Source of the DNA: Isochrysis galbana | Taxonomy: Eukaryota > Haptophyta > Isochrysidales > Isochrysidaceae | Length of the DNA stretch: 64,000 bases | Direction of reading: 5' to 3' | Assembly: GCA_018136815.1 (NCBI GenBank) | Contig: CM030932.1 | Coordinates: forward strand, 2,959,019 to 3,023,018 | Shown: piece after piece, positions 11,083 to 21,417 of the stretch | Layout: each line of letters opens with the position of its first letter | Position numbering within the stretch: the first letter of the stretch is position 1 | Program-made: the position numbers and the translations under genes | The notes under the pieces: model-generated | Databases searched by the model: none | What the model was told of the DNA's origin: nothing | The model's input: the letters and a program-made list of their open reading frames with translations, nothing else

Positions 11083-11328
11083 TCACCGTTTTAGCTTGTT
11101 TTCTTTTTCAGGTAGGAGTATGAATGTCTGAACAATTCCTCCAATGACGAGTATTATTATTACAAAGATGAGCACAAAGCTAATCATGATACCCATGGGT
11201 ACAATGCCGAATACCCAATGGTACCACGGCATGTCGCGTCTTTCATACAAGAGGTGAGTTTTGTTTTCAGTCAGACAAGGACGCGGCGCGTGCGCATAGC
11301 AACTCCCCCCCCCCCCGGTAACCCCCAA
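11083..11328 (-). CDS. Possible small single-pass membrane protein
   Basis: The frame encodes up to 81 residues. An internal Met at about residue 33 would give a 49-residue protein. It has an aromatic start (MPWYHWVFG), a ~28-residue hydrophobic helix rich in Ile/Val/Phe (IMISFVLIFVIIILVIGG) and a charged Lys/Glu end (PEKENKLKR). The hydrophobic-then-basic layout resembles a tail-anchored or single-pass microprotein and is too biased to be random GC-rich sequence. The frame is more AT-rich than its neighbours. The segment is flanked by two related copies of a GTTTTGTTTTCA...GGACGCGGCGCG sequence (11000-11050 and 11255-11295), so it may be part of a mobile insert. I recognise no family. Confidence 0.35.
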   Translation of the reverse strand: MGVTGGGGSCYAHAPRPCLTENKTHLLYERRDMPWYHWVFGIVPMGIMISFVLIFVIIILVIGGIVQTFILLPEKENKLKR

Positions 11329-11383
11329 TTACGCAGACTGAGTTTTCATCTTCTTCGTCTTTTTCTCACACCCCTCCTCCTCG

Positions 11384-11723
11384 AAAAAAAAACCTTTTAA
11401 AATTCTCGCCTCACTCGTGGCACTGGAACGTTTCCTCGTAGCCACGCCCTTTTCCCTTCCCCACCCTCATTTCCCGCCTTGCGGCAACTCCCCTCGTGCT
11501 CTACTTAGGGGCTCGGGTCTTTTGGGGGGTCCGAGTGGAGCGGGGTGCACCTGTCCTCAGCGGCGTGTTCTCGCCCTTCTCCTGCGCTGCTGAATGACCT
11601 GTTTATCATTTGTTTTCGTTTCAGGGTTCAGGTTTTCCTGCGTGCTGCGGTGTTAGTCGTATGTGACTTTAATTGATCAATCGCATTTCCAGGTGGTCTA
11701 TTAATACCCGGCGACACATCGTG
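11384..11723 (-). mobile_element. LINE 3'UTR of the decayed element at 11.7-13.0 kb
   Basis: It follows the ORF2 stop at 11724 on the minus strand and ends GCGAGAATTTTAAAAGG plus a T run near 11384. It carries the conserved GCCTTGCGGCAACTCCCCTCGTGCTCTACTTAGGGGCT segment (read on the plus strand), shared with 51063-51237. The sense-strand tail is oligo(T), not poly(A). Confidence 0.8.
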
Positions 11724-12971
11724 TCATGCGAGCTTTTCGGCAAGACCAAGTGCTTTCGCTACGAGGCAAGCGTTTTCGCTCAGTTGTAGCCTACCTTTTT
11801 CGTCTACGATAAATACGGGGGCGCTGAGTTCTTGTGATTTCTTGAGTTTGGGCTTCCTCCCCTGCGCGGCTTTATTTGTGCGCATAGAGTGGTGTGTTCT
11901 TGGCGGGGCGAGGCCCCTAACCAGGGTGACAAACCTCGTTAGCGTAGATTCTAAGATCGGTATGTAATGATACTCGTGTGACTCGGATTCGACTCTATAG
12001 AAGTCTTTAATTATGTATTTCCACGCTATCACGTACAGCGTTTTAAGGCTTTCTGGCGTGTTTGCACCGGGGTACGCGAACAATCTATCCTTTGTCTTCT
12101 GCCTCCATGACCTTCCGGGGGAGGGGGTGTAGTTATTAAGGGCATCTATGGTCTCGAAGATTGCTTTCGTCGCGGGGCACCACGCTAGGTGGCACGAGTC
12201 TTCTCGGTGTCGGCGACATAGTCTACACATAGTTGTCGGGCTATCTGTGAACCTATTTCTAGTGCCGATCCTTCTGTGTGTGATATGTTTAAAGTGCAGG
12301 TGTTTGTCCGTGTGTTTTAACAATGGCATTGTGTAAAGTCTCGCTACGTGCTTCCATTCTTCGTTGGTAACGTTCAGTCGCTTTTCCCATGCCAGTCTTG
12401 CCGATTGCGAGGCGCTACTTTTGGTCGTCTTCTGCGCGACCTTGGTAATATCTGCGACGGCTATCGCGTCTAGCGCGATCTTTCCTTTTCGTATGGCGTA
12501 TTCATCCGCCAGGGGGTATTCCATATGTCTCGGGCCTTTGTAGCCGCCTTCCCATCTGGCCGGCGGGTGATAGTATGGGATCTCTCCCGCGTCCGCTACA
12601 TTTCCGGTGTCGGCTATCTCCCCCAGGTAGTCGGTGTCGGCGTGTAGCCAGATATTGTTTAGCTTGCTGATGTACTTTTCGTCCTCAGAGACCCTGATTT
12701 CCCTATCCTGTGACTCGGTCCCCGGCTCTTGAGATGGGGTGTTGTCGTCGCGGGACCTTTTTCCCTTGGCGTCTGGGGGTGGGCGCTCTTTTGTTTGCCC
12801 TAACAATTGCGTCGCGTGGTTAACGATTTCGTCCCATGATTCTAGGAACTCCTTTTTGCGTATTGTGCGGCCCTCATGTGCGAAGGTCTCAGGTAGGTGC
12901 TCGAGGTATGCCGAGCATTCATTTTTGCTATACGGTGTCGTAAAGGCGCTGTCCTTGAACACGTTGTGCAC
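11724..12971 (-). pseudogene. LINE ORF2 C-terminal fragment
   Basis: About 415 residues of the post-reverse-transcriptase region of a non-LTR retrotransposon. It begins in the conserved HNVFKD motif, so the endonuclease and reverse transcriptase are missing. It keeps LHFKHITHRRIGT and the zinc-binding CX2CX8HX3C motif (CRLC...HLAWC), then WKYIIKDFYRVE, and ends at its own stop next to its 3'UTR. It corresponds to the C-terminal half of the frame at 31010-33550. It abuts the stop codon of another truncated ORF2 at 12971, forming a mosaic. It cannot be autonomous. Confidence 0.85.
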
Positions 12972-14086
12972 TACGTTAGTGCCGCTTGTAGGAGGTCTTC
13001 CGATGTTCCTATGTTGAAATCCTTGTCCACCGTGTACAGCGGGCTTACCATCTTCTTAATATGTTTGTTGCTCGGGGCGCGTAACCCCATATTCTCTCGT
13101 TGTTTTTTTAGCCTCTGAAAGAACCCGACTTTCGCCGTTACTAGCAGGTGGTATCTCGTAAGTGTCGCTCTTAAAATCGACTTAACGGACCTGCCGTCCG
13201 AGTTGCCATACTGGATGTTGTAGAAGTCGGTTAGGATGTACCTCCACGCCAGGATACCTAAGTATCCTGAGGAGGGGTGCGGTCTATCCACCTGATAACA
13301 GAAAAGACGTTGGGCTGTTTCGGATCCCGGCCTAAGGCTAATCCCTAGAAGTCCTTCTATGAATTCAAAGACGGGCTCCGTCGCGATACATGAGGCCAGG
13401 TGAGTGGAACTCTCAGGGGCTATGCCGCAAAAGCGGCATGTTGGATCGTCAGCAAAACGGTTCGCCGTAGCTATCCTTCTATGTAGGACATGTTTGAAAT
13501 GCAAATAAGAGTCTCTAGGCGTTAAAAAGTTGTATTTATACAATTGCGATACTTGTTTCCACTTTCCCGAGAGGACCGGTAGCCTTTTTTCCCATCTTAG
13601 CGTGGATTTTTGTGCTTTTGTTTTCCTCAATGCGAGGAACGCTTTAGTCAAGACCCTGACACTTACATCCTCTAGCGTTTCGTGTAGCATTTTGATGTCT
13701 TCTTTACGTTTATTGGGTTGAGCACTTAGATACACAGAGGAGAAAGATATCGTTTCATGTCCGATTTTTGCCTTTACTACTACCAGCCTCCCCGGGATAA
13801 CTACCGACCAAGATTCTACTACTACGTCGCTTCTGTCTCTTCTAATGGCTACCGCCACTCCGCTTCCCGGGTCGCCCCTAGTTGCGGGAGATTGAAACCA
13901 GTCCCACCCCAGAGACCGGGCCAAATTTCGCACCTTCAAGTGCCATCCATCGGTGTAATGATGCAATTCTTGCGCATACAAGATGTGGACTCCTCCTAAT
14001 CTCGCTTGCGCTAGAGTAGATGCTAATTTATGTTTTGCTCCATTCAAATTGTATGTTGCAATCCTTAGATCATTATTATTCACCAT
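12971..14086 (-). pseudogene. LINE ORF2 with reverse transcriptase deleted in frame
   Basis: A 371-residue open frame. Residues 1-140 are the start of an apurinic-endonuclease-like domain (RIATYNLNG, then LYAQELHH with the metal-binding Glu, then GVAVAIRRD). At about SVRVL the frame jumps into the post-RT region (LHFKHVLHRRIAT, zinc motif CRFC...HLASC, WRYILTDFYNIQ). The second half of the endonuclease and the whole reverse transcriptase are absent, yet the frame is open. The start ATG lies within the end of ORF1, and the two frames overlap by 11 nt (ATG GTG AAT AA). That layout suggests termination-reinitiation or frameshifting in the intact element. The protein cannot support retrotransposition. 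Confidence 0.85.
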
Positions 14087-15725
14087 GACGGTACAGGCAA
14101 CTAGCTCCGTTAACGCAGTATCCTGGATAAGCCTTATTAGGTTTAAGATTGCATTTTACCATACAATGTTGCTTGCCCGTTGCGGGGTCCTTTGCCCAAC
14201 ATCCGGGGATGTCGTGGCTGGAAGAGCATTGGACGATTTGCCGCCCTTTCATGCGATTGTTCTTGCATTCGCCCGCCATGAATCGGCGGCACGGTGCCGC
14301 CGCTCCAAGGCCCATAAGGGCCCTGTAGTCCATGGCGTTGCTCACTTCGCGTTGGCGTTTGCGTTGCTCCGCTTTCGCTTTGTCTTGCTCGCACGTGCAT
14401 TGGCGAAAACTAACTTGATTCTTGCGCAGATACGATATAGCCCACGGCTTATCGTATCCTTTACAGCCCCCTGGGGCGCCGTGAATGGCAATGTCGCCTT
14501 CCGGTGTCACGCATTCCACCGAAGAGCGGACCGCGTAGTCCAAATTGAAGTTTTCCCCATCATCGAGGGTCACGTGAAAGGTCCTCGGGAATCGATGGCC
14601 TAGGGCCGTCGTGTCCGTGTATACGTAGAAGTGCCAGATCGGGCGCTTACCCGCCTCGACTTTCGTGATTCCTTCGATCGTAGTTTTGACTCGTTGTTGG
14701 TTGCCCCTAAGGACATGGAAGCCTTCACGCTCCAGTGCGCTAGCCAAGTGTCGAGTCTTGGTTTTGTACGCCTTAACCGGGTCGAAGATGCGGAAAACGA
14801 TGTACGTGGCGACCTCCTTGAGGGAGGACCGGACCGCGCTAGACTTGCGTGGCGCTGAATCGGCTAGCTCGCCATAGGTGACTCCAAATTCGTGCTGGAC
14901 TCCCGAGAGCACCGTTTGAATTTTGTCGCCGTAGGCCGCCTTGAATTGGTTGTGTGCATCGTCGTCGACGTAGAAAATCCAAGGGCCCTTTCGGCCCTTA
15001 TCCATACCGTCTGGCGTGGCATCTAGGCCTTCCAGCCTAGAGAGTAGGAATTTCATGAATGTAGCTACATCCTCACTCTTAATGTCCTTTTTGTCCTCGG
15101 CTAGCTGAGCTAGCTGAATGAAAAAGGGGGTGTCTTCAGGCTCTTCTTCCTCCTCTGGAGGGGGGGAAGCGAATGGGGTAGTGCTGTTTGGGGTCGGCTT
15201 TGGATCCGATTGAGGGTCGGCCCGCTTGCGCGACTGTGGCTGATGCTGTTGGGCTGGTGGTTGCTGGGCTTGCTTGTGTGGTTCCTTCCCCTTGTGTCCA
15301 TGTGCGGCTTGCGCGTATGACTTGGGCGGCTGATGTGGTTGTTGGTTGGAGGGAGCAAAAGCTCCAAGGATTGTTTGTTGTGTCATGTGCCCGCCCCCGA
15401 GGGGTGCACAGGTGGTAGGAGTTGCCTCCATGGGGGTGGCAGCAGAGCTGCCACACCCCATGGGGAGTCCTTGAGTGGGTGGCTGAGCCACGGCACTGGT
15501 GGGCTGAGCCTGGCTCAGAGTCTGCTGGTCTGCAGGGAACAGGGCCCTGCCTGTTCCCTGCTTCTGTGGCTGCCTGGGAGGCGAGGGAGGCGGCGCCATC
15601 TCGACATCGTGGTCGGGCGGTGCGGAGGCCTGCGAGGGCTTCGGCTCCGGCGGCTTGGGGCGGCCCCGTTGGGGCGTCGTGGCGGCGGGGGGCTGGGGAG
15701 TGGGAGCGGTCGGCGCGCGCTCCAT
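14076..15725 (-). CDS. LINE ORF1 protein with C-terminal zinc motifs
   Basis: A 549-residue open frame, the first ORF of a two-ORF non-LTR retrotransposon. Residues 1-200 are Pro/Gln-rich and probably disordered, starting MERAPTAPTP. Residues 210-430 form a folded region with EVATYIVFRIFDPVKAYKTK and IWHFYVYTDT, equivalent in position to the RNA-binding core of other LINE ORF1 proteins. The C-terminus has a Cys/His cluster (CRRFMAGECKNN, CSSSHDIPGC, CMVKC, CVNGASCLYRH) resembling CCCH or CCHC nucleic-acid-binding fingers. It may package element RNA. The frame is intact although its ORF2 partner is gutted, so it could still be expressed. A related ORF1 start is at 34531. Confidence 0.8.
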   Translation of the reverse strand: MERAPTAPTPQPPAATTPQRGRPKPPEPKPSQASAPPDHDVEMAPPPSPPRQPQKQGTGRALFPADQQTLSQAQPTSAVAQPPTQGLPMGCGSSAATPMEATPTTCAPLGGGHMTQQTILGAFAPSNQQPHQPPKSYAQAAHGHKGKEPHKQAQQPPAQQHQPQSRKRADPQSDPKPTPNSTTPFASPPPEEEEEPEDTPFFIQLAQLAEDKKDIKSEDVATFMKFLLSRLEGLDATPDGMDKGRKGPWIFYVDDDAHNQFKAAYGDKIQTVLSGVQHEFGVTYGELADSAPRKSSAVRSSLKEVATYIVFRIFDPVKAYKTKTRHLASALEREGFHVLRGNQQRVKTTIEGITKVEAGKRPIWHFYVYTDTTALGHRFPRTFHVTLDDGENFNLDYAVRSSVECVTPEGDIAIHGAPGGCKGYDKPWAISYLRKNQVSFRQCTCEQDKAKAEQRKRQREVSNAMDYRALMGLGAAAPCRRFMAGECKNNRMKGRQIVQCSSSHDIPGCWAKDPATGKQHCMVKCNLKPNKAYPGYCVNGASCLYRHGE

Positions 15726-15752
15726 CGCTAAAACTATAACAATAGTTTTTAT
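15726..15752 (-). promoter_or_regulatory. Hairpin just upstream of LINE ORF1 start
   Basis: On the sense strand AAAACTAT...ATAGTTTT forms an 8-bp stem immediately before GCG-ATG of ORF1. The duplicate at 17010-17035 has the same hairpin. The other LINE (34532-34555) has a different stem, CTATC...GATAG, in the same place. It may be the 5' boundary or a translation element. Confidence 0.5.
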
Positions 15753-15837
15753 GATATGTTATTTGGAAAAGTTGACCCAAATATGTAGTTCAATATGTCA
15801 CATATTTTTACAAAGGCCTACTCGGGGGGGAACGCGG

Positions 15838-16133
15838 GAAGCAGAGAAAAAAAGTTGTTATGCTAGTCTGCATTTAATTTTAAAATACTGCTATATAGAG
15901 ACTTGCGCAATTAGACGTGTAGCAGAGGAGCCCCATCGTCTCAATCATGTGTGTGTGGGTGAAAGTGACTTTCACGGGGGGACCTCTTCGGATGGATCAA
16001 CTCCCCCTAGTATGACTGAAATCTTGTTGTGGGACGCCTAGGTGTTTCGTGACGGGTTTTACAACTGTGGACATTCGGAATACATTCGATCGCTCAAATC
16101 GACTGATGTCCCACAATTGACGGAACGACACCT
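15838..16133 (+). repeat. Hairpin-ended repeat H, copy 1 (long form)
   Basis: It starts near AAGCAGAGAAAAAAAGTTG. It ends with a TGTGGACAT...ATGTCCCACA hairpin (about 16066-16116) followed by AATTGACGGAACGACACC. The same start and end occur at 52385-52513 with about 170 bp less between them, and the end alone occurs at 52873-52935 with a changed but still paired stem. No ORF is seen. Confidence 0.7.
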
Positions 16134-16395
16134 GGGCAGGGTCCATAGGGACCCACCCAGTCCCGTGCAGCAGCTCCATATAGCGCTGGTGCCCATGCGG
16201 CAACCATCGCGGCTTGTGCGAGGCAGAGCGCCATCGCCGAACGCATCGCCAGTGTAATCTCAAACGGTAAAGATTCTCTATATTTGCACGCACGCACATT
16301 CACGGTAACGCGCGCGACACTTATAGTAACACAGTAGAGCGCGCGCGACAACCACGTGCAGAGAAATGAGAGAACGACGGGAGAAGAGCCCATAA

Positions 16396-16535
16396 GACCC
16401 GCGGGGGGAATTCGGCGGGGGAACCCACCCGCGGGGGGGGAATTCGGCGGGGGGAACCCGCCCGCGGGGGGAATTCGGCGGGGGAACCCGTAAGACCCGG
16501 CGGGGGAACCCGTAAGACCCGCGGGGGAAGCTGTA
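16396..16535. repeat. Short GC tandem repeat
   Basis: About four imperfect units of 30-33 bp, each carrying CGCGGGGGGAATTCGGCGGGGGAACCC, the last ones shortened. On the minus strand this translates into a spurious Pro-rich repeat. The unit motif also occurs singly at 8.2, 15.8 and 52.3 kb. Confidence 0.8.
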
Positions 16536-17040
16536 GGACTCCCCACGCAAGGAGATTATAACAGTAGAAGCGGATGGATAATGGATGTATCCATAATAGA
16601 CTTGGGTGGAGGATTTGGTTGTTGGTTGGAGGGAGCAAAGGCTCCAAGGATTGTTTGTTGTCATGTGCCCGCCCCCGAGGCCCGAGGGGTGCACAGATGG
16701 TAGGAGTTACCGCCATGGGGGTGGCAGCAGAGCTGCCACACCCCATGGGGAGTCCTTGAGTGGGTGGCTGCGCGGCGGCGTTGACGGTCTGAGCCTGGCT
16801 CTGGTTCTGCAGGTCAGCAGGGAACAGGGCCCTGCCTGTTCCCTGCTTCTGTGGCTGCCCGGGAGGCGAGGAGGGCGGCGCCATCTCGACGTCGTGGTCG
16901 GGCGGTGCGGAGGCCTGCGAGCGCTTCGGCTCCGGCGGCTTGGGGCGACCCCGTTGGGGCGTCGTGACGGCGGGGGGCTGGGAAGTGGGAGCGGTCGGCG
17001 CGCGCTCCATCGCTAAAACTATAACAATAGTTTTCTACGA
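16536..17040 (-). pseudogene. Truncated duplicate of LINE ORF1 N-terminus
   Basis: About 16603-17035 is a near copy of 15335-15755: the same hairpin, the same MERAPTAP start and the Pro/Gln-rich first ~130 codons. It then breaks off and is joined to unrelated sequence and the GC tandem repeat. Just upstream on the minus strand (17068-17125) lies a LINE 3'UTR scrap with CTCTACTTAGGGGCT. Confidence 0.8.
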
Positions 17041-17432
17041 ATATTATACATGATACATTAGGTTTTCGTTGACGCTCTACTTAGGGGCTTCCAGTGGCGG
17101 ACGGCGTGAACTGCACCCCGATGGGATAAATCTTATTTTATATGCTAGAGTCGCGTAGCGTTGGTGCATCGTGCATCACGCTATCATACAATAATCGTCG
17201 CTCACGAACGGGGAGGGTGCTCACTTCCCACCACAAGAAAGCCAGTGCGCGGAGATTCTACTTGGGCTGGTGCTCGTTGTGAGCGAAGCTCTTGGGTGGT
17301 GAGTTAAGGCCCATCGTACGTACATACAATACTCCATAACGAGACCCGCCGCTGACCCGTCGCGTCGCCAACGGCTGACAATCCACTTGTAGTCTGCTCA
17401 GTCTGATTTGATACTTCGCATAGGCCGTCCAA
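17041..17432. other. Intergenic stretch, LINE 3'UTR scrap, no gene seen
   Basis: Apart from the LINE 3'UTR scrap at 17068-17125 I see no gene or RNA. This would be the 3' flank of the coiled-coil gene. Confidence 0.4.
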
Positions 17433-20400
17433 CTAATCCTTCACGCGATCGGCTTCATTAGCACTAGCACGGGCACCCTGGCCATATTTCAATCGAAGAA
17501 GCTTCAGCCGTAAAGCATAGTTGTCCCCCCGAAGCCATTCGAGGCCCCCGTGCATTTTGTCAGGCTCTGAAGCGGCGCTGTCTACATCTGCGACCGGAAC
17601 AGCAGCGTCGTATGACGAGGAAGCTGCCCATGAACTTGCCGAAAGCTTGGGGCAAGAAGGAGATCCTGCACTTAGCAATCCGTTTGCGCGCGCTCTTTCA
17701 ATCCCGGATCGTGACGCCGACTGCGTGCTGACACTAACCCACCCATACCTGTCACCGCAACCATCGTTGCCTAGAATGTCGGCGGCTGCGGCGCCACGAC
17801 TATGCGCTGCGCTGAGCGGCGATGCTGAACGCACCATTTGGTGGACAAACTTGTTTGCTTCCAACGTAGACGTTGGTGGTGGGGGTACACATGGAGTTGC
17901 ACATTGCAGAGGACGCTGATTCGTGGCAGGCGTTGCCAACTGATGAGGCTCATCACCATGAGTATGAAGTGTGCCCGTCAAATCTCGAGCATATTGCTCG
18001 TCGTCATGGTCCGGGACATGACGAGATTCTTGCTGCACAACTCTCTCCATTTCGACATGGTGCTCGATCTGTGACGTGGCTGGCGTCGAACCCCCTGGAC
18101 TTGATGTGCGAAGTGCCGCCTCGACAATATGCTGCGCCCCCCAGTGGAGGTGACGATCCATCATTGTGGAAGGGTTGTCGGTTGTGCGCGTCGCCTCGTT
18201 AGGTTGGAGGAGCGCATGACGATCACTTCTGATGCCGATGCCACTCTTTCTTCCTGGTTGAGAATCGCATCCAATAGTAGCCTGGCACGATTCTGACGGC
18301 GACCCCGGGCATGTTCGTGCTGCGAGAGGGCGAAATATCGACCTTGGTTGTGCAGTCGAAGAGAGTGCACCAGCCGAGCCCGTGACAATGCTGCCGACGT
18401 GGTGTTCACTTGTACACTCCAGCGTGTGGCGAAGCGCGCGTGCGGCAGCTGAGCCTGCAGGACTAAGCGATGCTACCACTTCGCTCATTGGTCCGTCGAT
18501 TGACGCTTTGACCATGCCTGGGGCACGATCTCCTCGTGGTGGACAATTTTGCGGGGTAGCACATTGCATCTGCTGGGGTGTAGCCATGCATGATTCCGCT
18601 GCTGGGTGCGAATGAGACAGGCCCACAACTCCTCCATTTGGAGAGGCAGCCGTAGCAACATCGGCCTCAGCGCGCCTGAGCTCCGCGAGAAGCAAGGAGG
18701 CTTGCACTCCTCCAGGCGCGGTCGCCACTGACTCCACCGCCATTCGATGCGCAAGCTGTCGTCGCTCTGCAGACAATTCAGAAGTGAGCCGCAATACTTC
18801 CTTGGCGGCGAAGTGCGCGTCGATCTCAAGTGTATTCACTTCCGCAACGAGAATTCGTTGAACGACGCCTAACTCGACGTGGGCCAACCGCGCTCGCTCG
18901 CCTAAAGCAGCCAGTAGCTCGTTGCGCATCTCCTGCTGCGACGTTTGCCGTTGGAGGGCCTCCACCATCGCATGTCGCACGCGCTCCATCGTGGCAGCGC
19001 CGGCCACAACCTCCTCCGTCTGGCGTTGTTTTGCGCGGAGTATCTCAAGTGTCGCAGCGTGGGCGGAGCGGAGCTGTGCGATGCGCGCTGCGGCGCGTGC
19101 CGCAGCCGCCTCGAGCGAACCGCGCACGTCGAGCGTTATGCGCCGTTGAACGCGCGCTGCTTCGGCTTCACTGCCGTCGTCTCGATGCAGCTCCTCGGCT
19201 ACCAATTGCACCTCAGCCCGCTCCGCAAGAAAGCGCACGCGGCTTGCCTCCGCCTCTGCACGTGCGACCTCGAGCGCTTCACGCGTCGCCCGGAGCTCAG
19301 CTCGTACCTGCATCGCGGCGGAGCGAGCTCCATCCGCCTCTGCACGAGCCGACTCTACCTCTGCCTCCAGCTCGGTCTCCCGCGCCGCCGCGCGCGCCAG
19401 CCGTGCGCGCACGTCGCCCTGCACCACATCGACCGCCTTGACCTCGTTCGAGAGGCGTGCCTCAACATCCGCAGCATAACTCTCGGCAGAGCGCCGCCCG
19501 AGCTCAGCCTCCTCGGCCCGTGCCTCCGCAGCACCCACGCGCCTGGCGATCTCGGCCTGTGCACCTACCAACTGTGCTGAGGCCGACTCTGCCTCAGCGC
19601 GAGCGGCAGCTACTTGTGCGGTGAGCTGCTTGGAGCACTGCACGAGCACCTCGCGGTCCCGCCGCGCCGCCTCGGAAGCCGCTTCTGCCGCCTCGTCTCG
19701 TCGGCACAGCTCCTCGCGCATGCTCTCTAGATCCGCCTCAAGCGCCGACGCACGCCGCGCAGCTTGCTCAGCGGCCGCGGTAGCGCTCTTCAGCTGCCTG
19801 CCCCGATCGCGCGCGCTTGACTCGGCAGCAGCGAGCGCAGTCTGCGCCTCAGCAAGCTGCGCCTCGGTTGTCGACCGCTCGCGCTCCGCGCGGCACTTGC
19901 CCTCGAGGAAATCGCGAGAAGTGCGAGAGAGGACGCGCCGGTCTGCCTTCATGCGAGCGAGCTGTTCTGCATGCGAGGATCGTAATGCTGCAGCCTCAAC
20001 TTCTGCGCGAGCGAGCTGGTCACCGAACATCTTTCGCTCGACCTCGAACGCTGCCGCCTGTAGTTCACACATTTGGGCTGGGGCGCTCTAGGCTTCAAGA
20101 GAGTGTGTGCACCCCTTGGGACGAGATAAGAGCGGGGAGAAAAAGGGTTGAGCTCGCTTGAGCAATGCGACGACTCGCACCTGTTTTCGCGTTTCTTCCC
20201 TGGCCTCCTGTAGCGCGGCCTCCATTGAATGCGCCTCGACCCATAACAGCCGGGCGTGCAGCGCAGCCACCGCTTGGGCTGAAAGAGCGCGACCAGCAAC
20301 CCCGCTAGGATCATCGAGTGCAGCCGCGCGATTGGCCACAGCATCCGCCATTTGCCGCTGCAAGTCAACAACCTGCGCGCGTAGCCGTGCGACATCCGCG

Positions 20401-21285
20401 ACGCTCTCATCCTCACGACTCCGAGCGCGTTCATGACCACGCTCCGTGGTGGTACTAGACCGCCAAGCGTTGTCCACTGGCCGCAGCCCTGTTGCCGCAT
20501 ACGCTTGGTGGACCGAGGCGGTCGCTGCATCGCGCCCTCGACAGACCATATGCGTCGTGGTCGGTACTAGACTAGAAGCTGCACGCGTGTCATGCAACTG
20601 CTCGGTGAGCGTGTCCACAAGCTGTCGGAGCGCAGTGCGCTCAGCGCGCCACGCCGCCGCCGCTCTGCCGTGCGAATTATCACACGACGTGAGCTCCGCT
20701 CGAAGGATTGCCTGCGATGGGACGTGAAGGGCACACGCGCCAACTGATAAGTGAGGCAATGATGTGAAATGCCAAGGCGGCGGCGGCGTGCAGCAGCTTG
20801 GGCCGGCTAATGGCTGGGGATGAACGCACTGTAACCACACGTGAAACAGCGACCTCTCCGTCTATCCGCGTCAGCTCCGTCTCCACAAAAGCTCTGGGGC
20901 GAGCTGACTCGCGATTGTCTGGCGCACTACCCAGAAGGACAGTACTCGGTGTGACGGCAGCACTGGCAAGCTGAACCCGCCCGGCGCCCGTAGCCGGCGT
21001 CGTGTGGCACGGCCTTGCCCGTGTCTCCGCCGGAAGCTCTGCTTGCTCGTCCGGCTGCGTCGGCTTGGGCACGGTGCTCCTCGCCCTGGGTGCGGCATCA
21101 GCACGTCCAGAGGTGAGCGGCAGCGCAGCCGGCTTGCGCACTGCGCGCGCCGAGCGAGACAGAGCCGATGGCTCGCTCTGGGAGAGAGAGAGGCTGGAGG
21201 GGGCCGAGGCGCTCCACGCGCTCAGAGAAGCCTTGGCCGCGCCCAGAGACTGCTGCCAACAGCTAGAGGAGATAAGGCCGCTCAT
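17433..21285 (-). CDS. Large coiled-coil protein, three exons
   Basis: Proposed exons on the minus strand are 21285-20830, 20711-20181 and 20087-17433, all joining in phase 0, for a protein of about 1213 residues. Intron 1 is GTGCGT...CGCAG (118 bp) and intron 2 is GTGCGA...CCTAG (93 bp). The middle (exon 2 and roughly the first 420 residues of exon 3) is an almost uninterrupted Ala/Glu/Arg heptad-type coiled coil, with runs such as AEVEAAALRSSHAEQLAR and AREALEVARAEAEASR. The first ~150 and last ~430 residues are Ser/Pro-rich and probably disordered. Such architecture suits a centrosomal, basal-body or cytoskeletal scaffold or a myosin-tail-like protein, but there is no diagnostic domain and I do not name it. 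The long plus-strand frames over this gene are codon-bias shadows. Confidence 0.75.
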
Positions 21286-21417
21286 GCCCTCCCGACCAAC
21301 CTTCCTTTGCCCTCCCTCCCTCCCTCCCTCCCTCCCTTCCCCTCTCTCTCTCTGTCAGAGTTTTCTTGTTGTCCTACCCGTGCTGATGCTGAGGGATTTT
21401 GATCTCGTAAAGTTAAA

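Noticed and set aside
14143-15780. Other minus- and plus-strand frames over LINE ORF1, some above 200 codons
   Set aside because: They are shadows of the ORF1 Pro/Gln-rich region and lack the zinc motifs and start context.
18830-19580. Two plus-strand frames of about 200 codons inside the coiled-coil gene
   Set aside because: They are antisense images of the Ala/Glu/Arg heptad coding, without any domain.
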